Below are positions 44,508 to 53,290 of a DNA stretch of 64,000 nucleotides, one piece after another. The translations under genes were made by a program, and so were the position numbers. Location: positions 1,302,001 through 1,366,000 of the forward strand of contig NZ_CP163520.1 in the NCBI RefSeq assembly GCF_041080675.1, written 5' to 3'. The DNA comes from Streptomyces sp. cg36 (GTDB lineage: Bacteria; Actinomycetota; Actinomycetes; Streptomycetales; Streptomycetaceae). Below the pieces are notes generated by a model that worked only from the letters and a program-made list of their open reading frames with translations, searched no databases and was not told where the DNA came from. Each line of letters opens with the position of its first letter. Positions within the stretch are counted from its first letter, which is position 1.

Positions 44508-46501
44508 CGGATCCCCTTGCGACCGCCGGGGGAGAACGGTTCTCCATGGACGTAGCGGCCGAGTGCGGTGAGCGGGAAGACCTGGCGGTAGAGGTGGTAG
44601 TTGATCGAGAAGTCCCAGGGGAAGCCGGTGCCCGTGAAGTACGGCTCGTCCCAGGAGCCGTCCTCCCGCTGGGTCGCGGCGAGATGGGCGACGCCCCGCT
44701 CGACCGCCTCGCTCTCCCGCTCCCCCGCCGCCAGCAGCGCGAGGAGCGCCCAGGCGGTCTGGGAGGCGGTCGAGGCGCCGTGCCCGATCCACTTCTCCTC
44801 GCGGTAGGAGCGCAGGTCCTCGCCCCAGCCACCGTCGTCGTTCTGCACCGACTCCAGCCAGCGCACGGCCCGCCGGATCGCGGGGTGCGACAGGGGCAGT
44901 CCGGCGGCGGTCAGGGCCGGGACCACCGAGCCGGTGCCGTAGACGTAGTTGACGCCCCAGCGGCCGAACCAGGCGCCGAACGGCTCCTGTTCGGCGAGCA
45001 GCCACTCGATGCCCCGCCGGGTGCGCGGGTCGTGGGAGCGGCCCTCGACGGCCAGCATCTCCACCACGTGCGCGGTGACGTCGGCCGACGGCGGGTCGAT
45101 GACCTCGCCGAAGTCGCAGAACGGCAGCCGGTTCGGGAACGGGCTGGTGTTGTCGGCGTCGAAGGCGCCCCAGGCCCCGTTGCGGGACTGCATCCCGAGC
45201 GTCCAGCGCTCGGCCCGGGCGATCGCGCCCTCGACCCGGTCGGGGTCGGGGTGGCGCACCCGGCGCAGCGCGAGCACCACCTCGGCGGTGTCGTCGATGT
45301 CCGGGTAGTTGTCGTTGTGGAACTCGAACGCCCAGCCGCCGGGCGGCAGTTGGGGCTTGCGCACCGCCCAGTCGCCGGGCCGGACGATCTCCTCGTCGAG
45401 CATCCAGTCGACGGCCTTGACCAGGGCCGGATGGTCGGCGGGCAGCCCCGCGTCGGCCAGCGCGATGGTGGCCAGACAGGTGTCCCACACCGGGGACTGG
45501 CACGCCTCGATCATCCGGGCGCCGTCCTCGCGCCACACCGCGAACCGGTCCAGGGACTCCAGCCCCGCGCGCATCACCGGGTGCTGGAGGTCGTAGCCGA
45601 GCAGGTGCAGGGCGATCACCGAGTAGACGGCGGGCGGCTGGATCCCGCCCCAGCAGCCGTCGTTCTCCTGCCGCTCGACGATCCAGCGGGCCGCGGTGTT
45701 CATGGCGGCCCGGCGCACCTTGCGCGGGGCGACGCGGTGGTAGAGGTGCAGGGCCTTGTCCAGCCGCTGGAAGGCGCCGTGCCAGCTGGTGGCGGGGGCG
45801 GACTTCCGGGCGGGGTCGGGGTCGCGCGCGTCGCTGTGGAGCTCGTCGAGGGCGAAGGGCGCGGGCCGCACCGGCCGCTTGGCGGAGACCACCGTGAGCG
45901 GCACGATCGTCTGGCGGGCCCAGCAGCCGAAGTCGTAGATGTTGAGCGGGAACCACTTGGGCAGGAAGAGCAGTTCGGGCGGCAGCTCCGGCAGGTCGTC
46001 CCATTTCCACCAGCCGAACAGGGCCAGCCAGATCCGGGTGAAGACGCGGCAGCGGGCGATGCCGCCCTGGCTTCTGACCCAGGCCGAGGCGCGCGCCATG
46101 TGCGGGTCCTCCGGCAGGTCCCCGGCGAGCCGCAGCGCCACGTACGCCTCGACGGTGGCGGAGAGTTCGGGCGGACCGCCGTAGAAGGTGGCCCAGGTGC
46201 CGTCCGCGCTCTGCTCGCCGCGGATGAAGAGCGCGGCGGCCTGTACGGTCTTCTCGTCCTGGATGCCGAGGAACTGACGGAGCAGCAGGTCCTCGGCGTC
46301 CATGGTGACGTTGGTCTCCAGGTCGCCCTTCCACCAGCCCTGGGCGTCCTGCCTGCCGAGCAGGTGCTCGGCGCCGCGCTCGGCGGCCCGCCGGGCGGCG
46401 GCCAGCACCGCGTCGGCGCCGGGAGGTGGTGCGGTCGCTTCGCTGGCCGCGGCGCCCCGGGGCCGCGTGGCCCCGGCGCTTCCGTCGGTCGTCGCTGTCA
46501 T
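44504..46501 (-). CDS. shc: Squalene-hopene cyclase
   Basis: A 665-residue membrane-associated class II triterpene cyclase folding squalene into hopene. The catalytic DIDDTAEVV (DxDD motif) lies mid-protein (about 374-382). Several QW repeats are visible, such as QDAQGWWKGDL, GGWAFEFHNDNYP, QSRNGAWGAFD and NDDGGWGED. AAGGGGAAGCC precedes the ATG. The 114-bp gap before it is the largest within the operon and might carry an internal promoter. Confidence 0.96.
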   Translation of the reverse strand: MTATTDGSAGATRPRGAAASEATAPPPGADAVLAAARRAAERGAEHLLGRQDAQGWWKGDLETNVTMDAEDLLLRQFLGIQDEKTVQAAALFIRGEQSADGTWATFYGGPPELSATVEAYVALRLAGDLPEDPHMARASAWVRSQGGIARCRVFTRIWLALFGWWKWDDLPELPPELLFLPKWFPLNIYDFGCWARQTIVPLTVVSAKRPVRPAPFALDELHSDARDPDPARKSAPATSWHGAFQRLDKALHLYHRVAPRKVRRAAMNTAARWIVERQENDGCWGGIQPPAVYSVIALHLLGYDLQHPVMRAGLESLDRFAVWREDGARMIEACQSPVWDTCLATIALADAGLPADHPALVKAVDWMLDEEIVRPGDWAVRKPQLPPGGWAFEFHNDNYPDIDDTAEVVLALRRVRHPDPDRVEGAIARAERWTLGMQSRNGAWGAFDADNTSPFPNRLPFCDFGEVIDPPSADVTAHVVEMLAVEGRSHDPRTRRGIEWLLAEQEPFGAWFGRWGVNYVYGTGSVVPALTAAGLPLSHPAIRRAVRWLESVQNDDGGWGEDLRSYREEKWIGHGASTASQTAWALLALLAAGERESEAVERGVAHLAATQREDGSWDEPYFTGTGFPWDFSINYHLYRQVFPLTALGRYVHGEPFSPGGRKGIR

Positions 46502-46615
46502 GGCTTCCCCTTAATGCAAGTGCAGTTGGTACTTCTGCTGTGCTGGGGTCTCCGTCGGACGCGGCCCGGCCTCACGGGCCCGCTCCGGCGACGTCGTGTC
46601 ATCGGGGAATGGCGA

Positions 46616-47719
46616 TCATCTCTTTCGTACGACGACGAAGTCGGCGAGCGCGACGAGCTGCGCCCGCACCCGTTCCGGCATGTCGACGGCGCTGAGCGCC
46701 TCGATGGCCACCGCGTGCTGCCTGCGGGCCTCCTGGGAGGTCCACTCCCGGCCGCCCGCCTCCTCGATCAGCGCCGCCCGGGTGGCGAACTCCTGCTCGG
46801 AGAAGCTGTCGAAGTCATTGCTCTTCGCGTCGGCGGCGAGCAGTTCGCCCAGCCGCTCCGAGGCCGGGCCGCCCGCCGCCAGCGCGGCGACCACCGGCAG
46901 GGACTTCTTGCGCTGGCGCAGATCGCTCCAGGTCTGCTTGCCCGTGGCCTCCGGGTCGCCCCAGATGCCGAGCAGGTCGTCGACGGCTTGGAAGGCGAGG
47001 CCGAGGTGGTAGCCGTACGCCTCCAGCGTGTCGGCCGTGCGGTCGTCGGCGCCGCCGAGCACCGCGCCGATGGAGCAGGCGCAGGCGAGCAGGGCGCCCG
47101 TCTTGTTGCCCTCCATCTCCAGGCACTCCTCGACGGTGACCCGCTCGCGGTGCTCGTAGCTGATGTCCTGGGCCTGGCCGTCGATGAGCTTGCGGGTGGC
47201 GGTGGTCAGCCGGCGCGTGGCGCGCCCGGCCTCGACCGTGCCGAGCTCCAGCAGGACCTCGTTGGCCAGCGCGAAGAGCGCGTCGCCGACGAGGATCGCC
47301 TGCGCCGGGCCGTGCACCTTCCACACCGTGTCGCGGTGGCGGCGCTGCTCGTCGCCGTCCATCAGGTCGTCGTGGAGCAGGGAGAAGTTGTGCACCAGCT
47401 CGACCGCGACCGCGCCGGGCACGCCGACCTCGGGCCGGGCCCCGGCCGCCTCGGCGGACAGCAGCGCGAGCGCGGGGCGCACGGCCTTGCCGCCGTCGCC
47501 GTCCGCCGGGTTGCCCTGGGCGTCGATCCATCCGAAGTGGTAGGCGGCGACGGTGTCCATGGGGGCCGCGAGCCGGTCCACGGCCGTGCGCAGCACCGGC
47601 GTGGACAGCGTCCGCCCGCGCTCCAGAAGGGCGGCGACGTCCACGGTGTCGACAGCCGAGTTCGCCGAAGGCACAGTCGGCACGGTCTCTCCTCTAGTTC
47701 CAGTGCTGCTAACGGTCAT
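46616..47719 (-). CDS. Polyprenyl (farnesyl/geranylgeranyl-type) diphosphate synthase
   Basis: A 367-residue trans-prenyltransferase. The first Asp-rich motif is LLHDDLMDGDEQRR (about 113-126) and the second is FQAVDDLLGIWGDPEATGK (about 243-261). It likely makes the farnesyl diphosphate condensed by HpnC and HpnD. The ATG overlaps the hpnE stop (ATGA), with AGGAGG inside the end of hpnE. Confidence 0.94.
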   Translation of the reverse strand: MTVSSTGTRGETVPTVPSANSAVDTVDVAALLERGRTLSTPVLRTAVDRLAAPMDTVAAYHFGWIDAQGNPADGDGGKAVRPALALLSAEAAGARPEVGVPGAVAVELVHNFSLLHDDLMDGDEQRRHRDTVWKVHGPAQAILVGDALFALANEVLLELGTVEAGRATRRLTTATRKLIDGQAQDISYEHRERVTVEECLEMEGNKTGALLACACSIGAVLGGADDRTADTLEAYGYHLGLAFQAVDDLLGIWGDPEATGKQTWSDLRQRKKSLPVVAALAAGGPASERLGELLAADAKSNDFDSFSEQEFATRAALIEEAGGREWTSQEARRQHAVAIEALSAVDMPERVRAQLVALADFVVVRKR

Positions 47720-49098
47720 GCCGCCTCCTGAAGCGGATGGACGTGGGACCGGCCGAGCAGGGAGAGGGCCGCGCCCGCGGCGCTGAACCCGCTGCGTACG
47801 GCGCTCTCCATCGTCGCGGGCCAGCCGGTGGCGGTCCACGCGCCCGCCAGGTACAGCCCGGGCGCATTGGTGCGCGCGGCCGGCCGCAGCCGTCCCACGC
47901 CGGGGGTGGGGGCGAACGTCGCTGTCCGCTCCCGGGTCACGAAGAAGTCCCGCACGCCCGCGCCGCGCGCGGCGGGCAGCAGCCGTTCGAGCTCGGGCAG
48001 GTAGCGGGCGCGCAGCGCGGCGACCGGCTCGTCGATCTCGTCCTGGGCGGCCGACTGGGACACCGCCAGGTACTGGCCGCCGCCGGTGAGCCCGGAGGAC
48101 TCGGTGCGGTCGAAGACCCACTGCACGGGGCTGCCGAGCGCGGCGAAGAACGGCTGCCGCAGCACCTTGCGGTCGTAGACGACATGGAGGTTGAGGATCG
48201 GCGCGGTGCCGATGTCGAGCAGCTTGCCGGGGTCGTCCAGCGCGCCCTGCGGCAGCAGGTCGTACGCCTCGCGCTGCGGCACGGCGAGGACCACGGCGTC
48301 GGCGTCCAGCGTGTCGCCGCCGGCCTCGATGCGCCAGCCGCCGCTCTCGGTCCGGGACAGCTCGCCGACCTTGGTGCGGGTCAGCACCCGCACTCCGGCC
48401 GCGGCCAGTGCCTTGCGGGCCAGCGTGTCGTGGAGCTCGCCCAGCGGGACGTGCGCCCAGCCGATGTCGGCGGCGCCCGGCTCGGAGAGCAGGCCGGTCT
48501 TGAAGACCATGGCGGCGAGCCCCAGCGAGGCGTGCGGGGCCGTCGCGTTCAGGGTCGCCACGCCGACCAGGTCCCACAGCGCCTCGACGGTGCGGTCGGA
48601 CTGGCCGTGGCGGCCGAGCCAGGTGGCGAAGTCGATGCCGTCGAGCGCCGGGTCGGCCGGGTCGAGCCGCTTGAGCGCGAGTGCGGCGCGCCCGACCGAG
48701 GAGCGCTCGGCGAGCGAGAGGTGCGGATAGGTCGCCAGGCTGCGGGCCAGGTGGAGCGGTACGGGCAGGGCCGATCGGCGCAGTCGGCCGAGCCGGGGCC
48801 CGCGGGGGTGGGCGACGTCCAGGACGGGCACGTCGAGGCGGCGCTGCAGCGGCGCCAGGTGGGCGCCCCCGACCCGGTCGAGGAACCACCGGTAGGCGGT
48901 GCAGCAGCGCAGGTAGACGTGCTGGCCGTTGTCGACGTCGAGTTCGCCGCGCCGGAAGGAGAAGGCGAGTCCGCCCAGGCGCGGGCGGCCCTCGACCAGG
49001 GTGACGCCGAGTCCGGCGTCGGCCAGTTCGAGGGCGGTGGTGATCCCGGCGAGGCCGCCGCCGACCACCACCGCGTGTTCGGCCTGCGGGGTCGTCAT
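47716..49098 (-). CDS. hpnE: Hydroxysqualene dehydroxylase HpnE
   Basis: A 460-residue FAD amine-oxidase-type enzyme. The dinucleotide fold is VVVGGGLAGITTALELADAGLGVTLVEGRPRLGG (about 10-43). LYLAGAWTATGWPATMESAVRSGFSAA (about 416-442) is the C-terminal FAD region. It reduces hydroxysqualene to squalene, finishing the HpnCDE route. Its start is overlapped by the small upstream ORF (ATGA). Confidence 0.94.
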   Translation of the reverse strand: MTTPQAEHAVVVGGGLAGITTALELADAGLGVTLVEGRPRLGGLAFSFRRGELDVDNGQHVYLRCCTAYRWFLDRVGGAHLAPLQRRLDVPVLDVAHPRGPRLGRLRRSALPVPLHLARSLATYPHLSLAERSSVGRAALALKRLDPADPALDGIDFATWLGRHGQSDRTVEALWDLVGVATLNATAPHASLGLAAMVFKTGLLSEPGAADIGWAHVPLGELHDTLARKALAAAGVRVLTRTKVGELSRTESGGWRIEAGGDTLDADAVVLAVPQREAYDLLPQGALDDPGKLLDIGTAPILNLHVVYDRKVLRQPFFAALGSPVQWVFDRTESSGLTGGGQYLAVSQSAAQDEIDEPVAALRARYLPELERLLPAARGAGVRDFFVTRERTATFAPTPGVGRLRPAARTNAPGLYLAGAWTATGWPATMESAVRSGFSAAGAALSLLGRSHVHPLQEAA

Positions 49099-49235
49099 GC
49101 GCCCTCCCCTCCGGCCGTGCCGGTGTCGTGCGCACGCCCGGCCGTCGCAGTCAGGGACGCCCCGGCCGGAGCGGGGGTTGCACACGGCGGGGGCGTAATG
49201 CTTCTCGGCCGCACGTCCAGGTGCCCATGGGCCAT
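49095..49235 (-). CDS. DUF6380-like small protein between hpnD and hpnE
   Basis: A 46-residue ORF missed by length filters. It starts at the ATG that overlaps the hpnD stop (TGATG) and its own stop overlaps the hpnE start (ATGA). The sequence MAHGHLDVRPRSI... ends GASLTATAGRA then a short GEGA tail, which resembles DUF6380 small proteins of Streptomyces hopanoid loci (from memory). Double overlap argues for translational coupling and against a random gap. Function unknown; it may only link translation of hpnD and hpnE. Confidence 0.65.
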   Translation of the reverse strand: MAHGHLDVRPRSITPPPCATPAPAGASLTATAGRAHDTGTAGGEGA

Positions 49236-50185
49236 CAGGCGCGCCTCTTGGCGGTCTGCCGGGAGACGGTGCGGGTGTCGAGCCCGGACAGTCCGCGTAC
49301 CGCCACGTACGCCTTCTCCCGGCCGGGCAGCGAGACCCGGCCGCGCAGCACGGCCTCGGGGTCGCGCTCGATGCGGTCGAGCAGCCGGCGATAGATTCCG
49401 GCCATCGCGGCGACGCAGGCGCCACTGCGCCGGTCGAGCATGGGCAGCAGCCGGTAGCCCTCGGCGAACAGGGCCCGGGCGCGCCGCACCTCGAAGTGGA
49501 CCAGGCCCGCGAAGTCGGAGCCGGGCGGCGGCACCGGGGTGTGGAACCCCGCCGCGCAGCCGAACTTCGCCAGGTCGTCGGCGGGCAGATAGGTGCGCCC
49601 GTTGCCCGCGTCCTCGCGAACGTCGCGCAGGATGTTGGTGAGTTGGAGGGCGAGGCCCAGCGTGTCGGCGTACTCCGCGGCGCGCTCGGCGCCCGGTGCG
49701 CCCGGTTGTGTACCGAACACGCCCAGCGAGAGCCGGCCGATCGCACCGGCGACACACCGGCAGTAGACCTTCAGGTCGTCCCAGGTCTCGTAGGTCTCGC
49801 CGTGCACGTCCATCAGGACGCCGTCGATGAGCTCGTGGAGCCCGTCCAGCGGGATCGGGAAGCGGCGCGCCGCGTCCGCGAGCGCCACCGCGACCGGGTC
49901 GGTGTCGTCCTCCTCGACCCCGCCCCCGGCGATCCGGGCGAGCAGCGCCCGGGTCTCCTCCAGGCGCTCCTTCTTCACCTCGGCGGCCAGCGAGCCGTCG
50001 CCGATGTCGTCGACGCGCCGCGAGAACGCGTAGAGCGCGGACATCGCCTGGCGCTTGTCGGTCGGCAGCAGCCGAATGCCGTACGCGAAATTGCGCGCCT
50101 GCTGTCCGGTCACGGCCTCGCAGTAGCTGTACGCGGCCTGCACCGGCGCGGACACGTGTGCGTGTGGTTCCACGGTCCGGCTCAC
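49235..50185 (-). CDS. hpnD: Presqualene diphosphate synthase HpnD
   Basis: A 316-residue squalene/phytoene synthase-family enzyme condensing two farnesyl diphosphates. The first Asp motif is FSRRVDDIGDG (about 54-64), the second NILRDVREDAGNGRTYLP (about 184-201). A GTG start overlaps the hpnC stop (GTGA). Gene order hpnC-hpnD-hpnE supports the assignment. Confidence 0.94.
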   Translation of the reverse strand: MSRTVEPHAHVSAPVQAAYSYCEAVTGQQARNFAYGIRLLPTDKRQAMSALYAFSRRVDDIGDGSLAAEVKKERLEETRALLARIAGGGVEEDDTDPVAVALADAARRFPIPLDGLHELIDGVLMDVHGETYETWDDLKVYCRCVAGAIGRLSLGVFGTQPGAPGAERAAEYADTLGLALQLTNILRDVREDAGNGRTYLPADDLAKFGCAAGFHTPVPPPGSDFAGLVHFEVRRARALFAEGYRLLPMLDRRSGACVAAMAGIYRRLLDRIERDPEAVLRGRVSLPGREKAYVAVRGLSGLDTRTVSRQTAKRRA

Positions 50186-51093
50186 CCCTCTCTACGCGCT
50201 CTGCGCAACACGGCTCCCACTTCGCGCAGCAGACTGGACTTGGCGGGCTTCGGCGGTCCAGGGAGTACGTCGTGGCCGGCAGCCGCCACCGCGTCCAGCG
50301 CGGCGCACCCCCCGGCCACGAATCCGGCCAGCAACAGCTTGAGTCTGCCGTGGACGCTACCCACCAGGGAGGTGCCTTCATTCAGCAACTGTCCGGCGCG
50401 TTCCGCTTCGAACGCGACCAGGGCGCGCACGGACGCGCCCGCGTGCTCGGCGGCCAGGTCGGCCTCCGTGACCTGGAACCGCCGCATGTCCTCGGCGGGC
50501 AGGTAGATCCGGTCCCGGGCGAGGTCCTCGGCGACGTCCTGGAGGTGCTCGACGATCTGGAGGGCCGTGCACACGGCGTCGGAGCGCCGGACGCGCTCGG
50601 GGCTCTCGGTGCCGGTGATCGCCAGGACCAGGCGGCCCACCGGATTGGCCGAGAGTTCGCAGTAGGCGACCAGGTCCTCATAGGTCTCGTACCGCCTGAC
50701 CCGCTGGTCCTGCCGGTTCGCCGCGATCAGCCCGAGGAACGGCTCGGGGCCGATCGAGTGGCGGCGCACGGTCGGCTGCAGGGCCCGGAGCAGCGGGTGG
50801 TGCGGGGTGGCGTCGAAGACGCGGCGCAGATCCGCCTCGAAGGCGTCCAGCATGACCAGCCGGTCGTCCGCGTCGGCCCCGCTCACACCGAGGTGGCGGG
50901 CGTCCGCGCCGCCGGGGGCCAGGTCGCCGTCGCCGATGTCGTCGACCAGGCGGGCGTAGCCGTACACCGCCATCAGGTCCGCGCGCCAGGCGCGCGGCAG
51001 AAAGAAGGGGGCCACCGGGAAGTTCTCCTGCGTGGCCTTGTCGAGCGTGGTGCGCGAAGGGGGGTCGGTGCGCACGTCCCGGACGTCCGTCAC
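50182..51093 (-). CDS. hpnC: Hydroxysqualene synthase HpnC
   Basis: A 303-residue squalene/phytoene synthase-family protein turning presqualene diphosphate into hydroxysqualene. TQENFPVAPFFLPRAWRADLMAVYGYARLVDDIGDG (about 22-57) is typical of HpnC, and HLQDVAEDLARDRIYLP (about 175-191) is the second Asp motif. It is the first hopanoid gene. The GTG start is overlapped by the stop of a 21-residue leader ORF. Confidence 0.93.
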   Translation of the reverse strand: MTDVRDVRTDPPSRTTLDKATQENFPVAPFFLPRAWRADLMAVYGYARLVDDIGDGDLAPGGADARHLGVSGADADDRLVMLDAFEADLRRVFDATPHHPLLRALQPTVRRHSIGPEPFLGLIAANRQDQRVRRYETYEDLVAYCELSANPVGRLVLAITGTESPERVRRSDAVCTALQIVEHLQDVAEDLARDRIYLPAEDMRRFQVTEADLAAEHAGASVRALVAFEAERAGQLLNEGTSLVGSVHGRLKLLLAGFVAGGCAALDAVAAAGHDVLPGPPKPAKSSLLREVGAVLRRARREG

Positions 51094-51155
51094 CGAGGGC
51101 CGCCCGGTACGGGAACGGCGGAAGTCTCTCGCAGCTGGAGATTTCCCGTAGCCAT
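51090..51155 (-). CDS. Possible leader peptide of hpnC (21 aa)
   Basis: ATG at 51155, 21 codons (MATGNLQLRETSAVPVPGGPR), TGA overlapping the hpnC GTG (GTGA). GGGAG lies 11 nt upstream. It could be a short coupled leader, or chance. Weak. Confidence 0.35.
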   Translation of the reverse strand: MATGNLQLRETSAVPVPGGPR

Positions 51156-51301
51156 GGCCGTCACATCTCCCGTTCTACACCGCCGACCCAAAAGACCCTA
51201 TTTCGGACACGCCGCCGGACCTCCCGAGTGGGCGACGGCTCCCTCGGGAGGCGCCCGGGGCGGTCCCGCCCGTCCGTCACGATCAACACCGGTACAGCTT
51301 A

Positions 51302-51313
51302 CGTTGTACAACG
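51302..51313. promoter_or_regulatory. Palindrome upstream of the hopanoid operon
   Basis: Perfect 12-bp palindrome CGTTGTACAACG, about 150 bp upstream of the leader ORF on the minus strand, with GTTGT and GTGTTG half-site-like echoes on the right. A TetR- or GntR-type operator is plausible. The surrounding 51156-51441 has no gene. Confidence 0.5.
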
Positions 51314-51441
51314 CCTGACAACACGTCGGGGTGTTGAGCGCATTACAAGAACACTTCAATCCGCGCCAACCTTCCCCCGGCGCAGGCGACTTGACGGAGC
51401 CTTGACATTCACGGCCGCGTCCCGGGCCGCCCCCGAGGACG

Positions 51442-51479
51442 CGAATGCCCCCGCCCGGGTTGCCCGGCGGGGGCATTCG
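51442..51479. terminator. Strong bidirectional terminator
   Basis: A perfect 14-bp stem (51442-51455 with 51466-51479; inner strand GCCCCCGCC) and 10-nt loop. It lies 26 bp after the ABC ATPase stop, ending that operon before the hopanoid promoter. Confidence 0.85.
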
Positions 51480-51504
51480 TGATCTTTCGCACGGTGACCG
51501 GCTG

Positions 51505-52308
51505 TCAGCGGCCGGTTTCCTTCTGGTACGCCTTGACGACCTCGTCGGTGGGGCCGTCCATCAGGAGCTCGCCGCGCTCCAGCCAGAGCACCCGGTTGCA
51601 GGTGTCCCGGATGGAGCCGATGCTGTGGCTGACCAGGAAGACCGTGCCCGCGTGCTTGCGCAGCTCGCGGATGCGCTCCTCGGAGCGGATCTGGAACTTC
51701 CGGTCACCGGTGGCCAGCGCCTCGTCGATCATCAGCACGTCGTGGTCCTTGGCCGCGGCGATGGAGAACCGCAGCCGGGCCGCCATGCCCGAGGAGTACG
51801 TGCGCATCGGCAGGGTGATGAAGTCGCCCTTCTCGTTGATGCCGGAGAAGTCGACGATCTCCTCGTACCGCTCCTTGACCTCCTCGCGCGACATGCCCAT
51901 GGCCAGGCCGCCCAGGATCACGTTGCGCTCGCCGGTCAGCTCGTTCATCAGCGCGGCGTTGACGCCGAGCAGCGACGGCTGGCCGTTGGTGTACACCCGG
52001 CCCTTGGCCGGGGGCAGCAGCCCCGCGATGGCCCGCAGCAGGGTGGACTTGCCCGAGCCGTTGGTGCCGATCAGGCCGATCGCCTCGCCGCGGTACGCGG
52101 TGAACGAGACGCCCCGGACCGCGTGCACCTTCCGCATGCCCCGGGACTCGCCCTTGTCGCGTCCCACGATCCGGCTGAGCGCCGCGGTGGCGCTGCCCCG
52201 GCCGCCGCCCGCGCCGTTGACCGTGTACACGATGTGCACGTCGTCGGCGATGACGGTGGGGATGCGCTCGCCGCTCTCGTCGGCGATCCGGATGTTGTCC
52301 TCAGCCAC
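51505..52308 (-). CDS. ABC transporter ATPase (Wzt/TagH-like)
   Basis: A 267-residue polysaccharide-type ABC ATPase. Walker A is GLIGTNGSGKST (about 72-83), the signature LPMRTYSSGMAARLRFSIA (about 163-181), and Walker B VLMIDEALATGD. It lacks the C-terminal carbohydrate-binding module of E. coli Wzt, so it resembles TagH or short Wzt. It drives export of the lipid-linked product of the operon. GTG start overlaps the permease end by 8 bp. Confidence 0.93.
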   Translation of the reverse strand: MAEDNIRIADESGERIPTVIADDVHIVYTVNGAGGGRGSATAALSRIVGRDKGESRGMRKVHAVRGVSFTAYRGEAIGLIGTNGSGKSTLLRAIAGLLPPAKGRVYTNGQPSLLGVNAALMNELTGERNVILGGLAMGMSREEVKERYEEIVDFSGINEKGDFITLPMRTYSSGMAARLRFSIAAAKDHDVLMIDEALATGDRKFQIRSEERIRELRKHAGTVFLVSHSIGSIRDTCNRVLWLERGELLMDGPTDEVVKAYQKETGR

Positions 52309-53182
52309 GGCCGTACTGCTCCTCTGCCTTCCAGAAGTACACGAAGCCCGCGACGCCCACGACGACGGCCCAGCCGACCGCCACCAGCCACACGTGCGGC
52401 GGCAGGTTGTGGGCACCGTAGCCGTCGATCATGGCGAACCGGGCCAGGTCCATGTAGACGGCCGCGGGGTTCACCTGGAGGACCTGCGCCAGCCAGTGCG
52501 GCTTGCCCTGCAGGACCACCTTGATGCTGAACATGACGCCCGAGGCGTACATCCAGGTGCGCAGGATGAACGGCATCAGCTGGGCCAGGTCCGGGGTCTT
52601 GCTGCCGAGCCTGGCCATGATCATCGCCAGCCCGGTGTTGAACACGAACTGGAGCGCCAGGACCGGCACCATCAGCGCCCACGACGCCATCGGCCTGGTG
52701 CCCGACGCGACCACCACGAGCACCAGCACGATCATCGAGAACAGCAGCTGCTGGAGCTGCTGGAGCGCGAAGGAGATCGGCAGCGAGGCGCGCGGGAAGT
52801 GCAGCGCGCGCACCAGGCCCAGGTTGCCGGAGATCGCCCGGACGCCCGCCATCACCGAGTTCTGGGTGAAGGTGAAGACGAACACGCCGGTCACCAGGAA
52901 CGGGATGTAGACGTCCGAGGCGATGCCGCGCTTGGCGTTCATCAGGATGCCGAAGATGAAGTAGTAGACCAGCGCGTTGAGCAGCGGGGTGGCCACCTGC
53001 CAGATCTGGCCGAGCTTGGCCTGGCTGTACTGGGCGGTCAGCTTCGCCTGCGAGAACGACAGGATGAAGTGGCGCCGGCCCCACAGCTGGCGGCAGTACT
53101 CGAACAGCCCAGGCCGGGCGCCGCTCACCGCCAGGCCGTGCTTGGCGGCGAGGTCCGCCGGGGACAGAGTTGTCTCACTCAC
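52301..53182 (-). CDS. ABC transporter permease (Wzm/TagG-like)
   Basis: A 293-residue ABC-2 permease with six membrane segments. The cytoplasmic start LFEYCRQLWGRRHFILSFSQAKLTAQYSQAKLGQIWQVATPLLNALVYYFIFG (about 26-78) is typical of polysaccharide exporters. It forms a dimer with the ATPase encoded next. It is the export gate for a glycolipid or teichoic acid-like polymer. Confidence 0.93.
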   Translation of the reverse strand: MSETTLSPADLAAKHGLAVSGARPGLFEYCRQLWGRRHFILSFSQAKLTAQYSQAKLGQIWQVATPLLNALVYYFIFGILMNAKRGIASDVYIPFLVTGVFVFTFTQNSVMAGVRAISGNLGLVRALHFPRASLPISFALQQLQQLLFSMIVLVLVVVASGTRPMASWALMVPVLALQFVFNTGLAMIMARLGSKTPDLAQLMPFILRTWMYASGVMFSIKVVLQGKPHWLAQVLQVNPAAVYMDLARFAMIDGYGAHNLPPHVWLVAVGWAVVVGVAGFVYFWKAEEQYGRG

Positions 53183-53290
53183 AAGTGGAAACTTTCGCTT
53201 TCAATGAAGTTCGCCCGATGACCCGATTGCGCGGGGCCCGACGGTCCGCGCCCGAAGGGTCCGGACCCGAGGTGCCCGGACCCGAGGGTG

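Noticed and set aside
44546..47731. A 1061-aa plus-strand open frame
   Set aside because: Antisense shadow of shc and the polyprenyl synthase; low-complexity and unrelated to any family.
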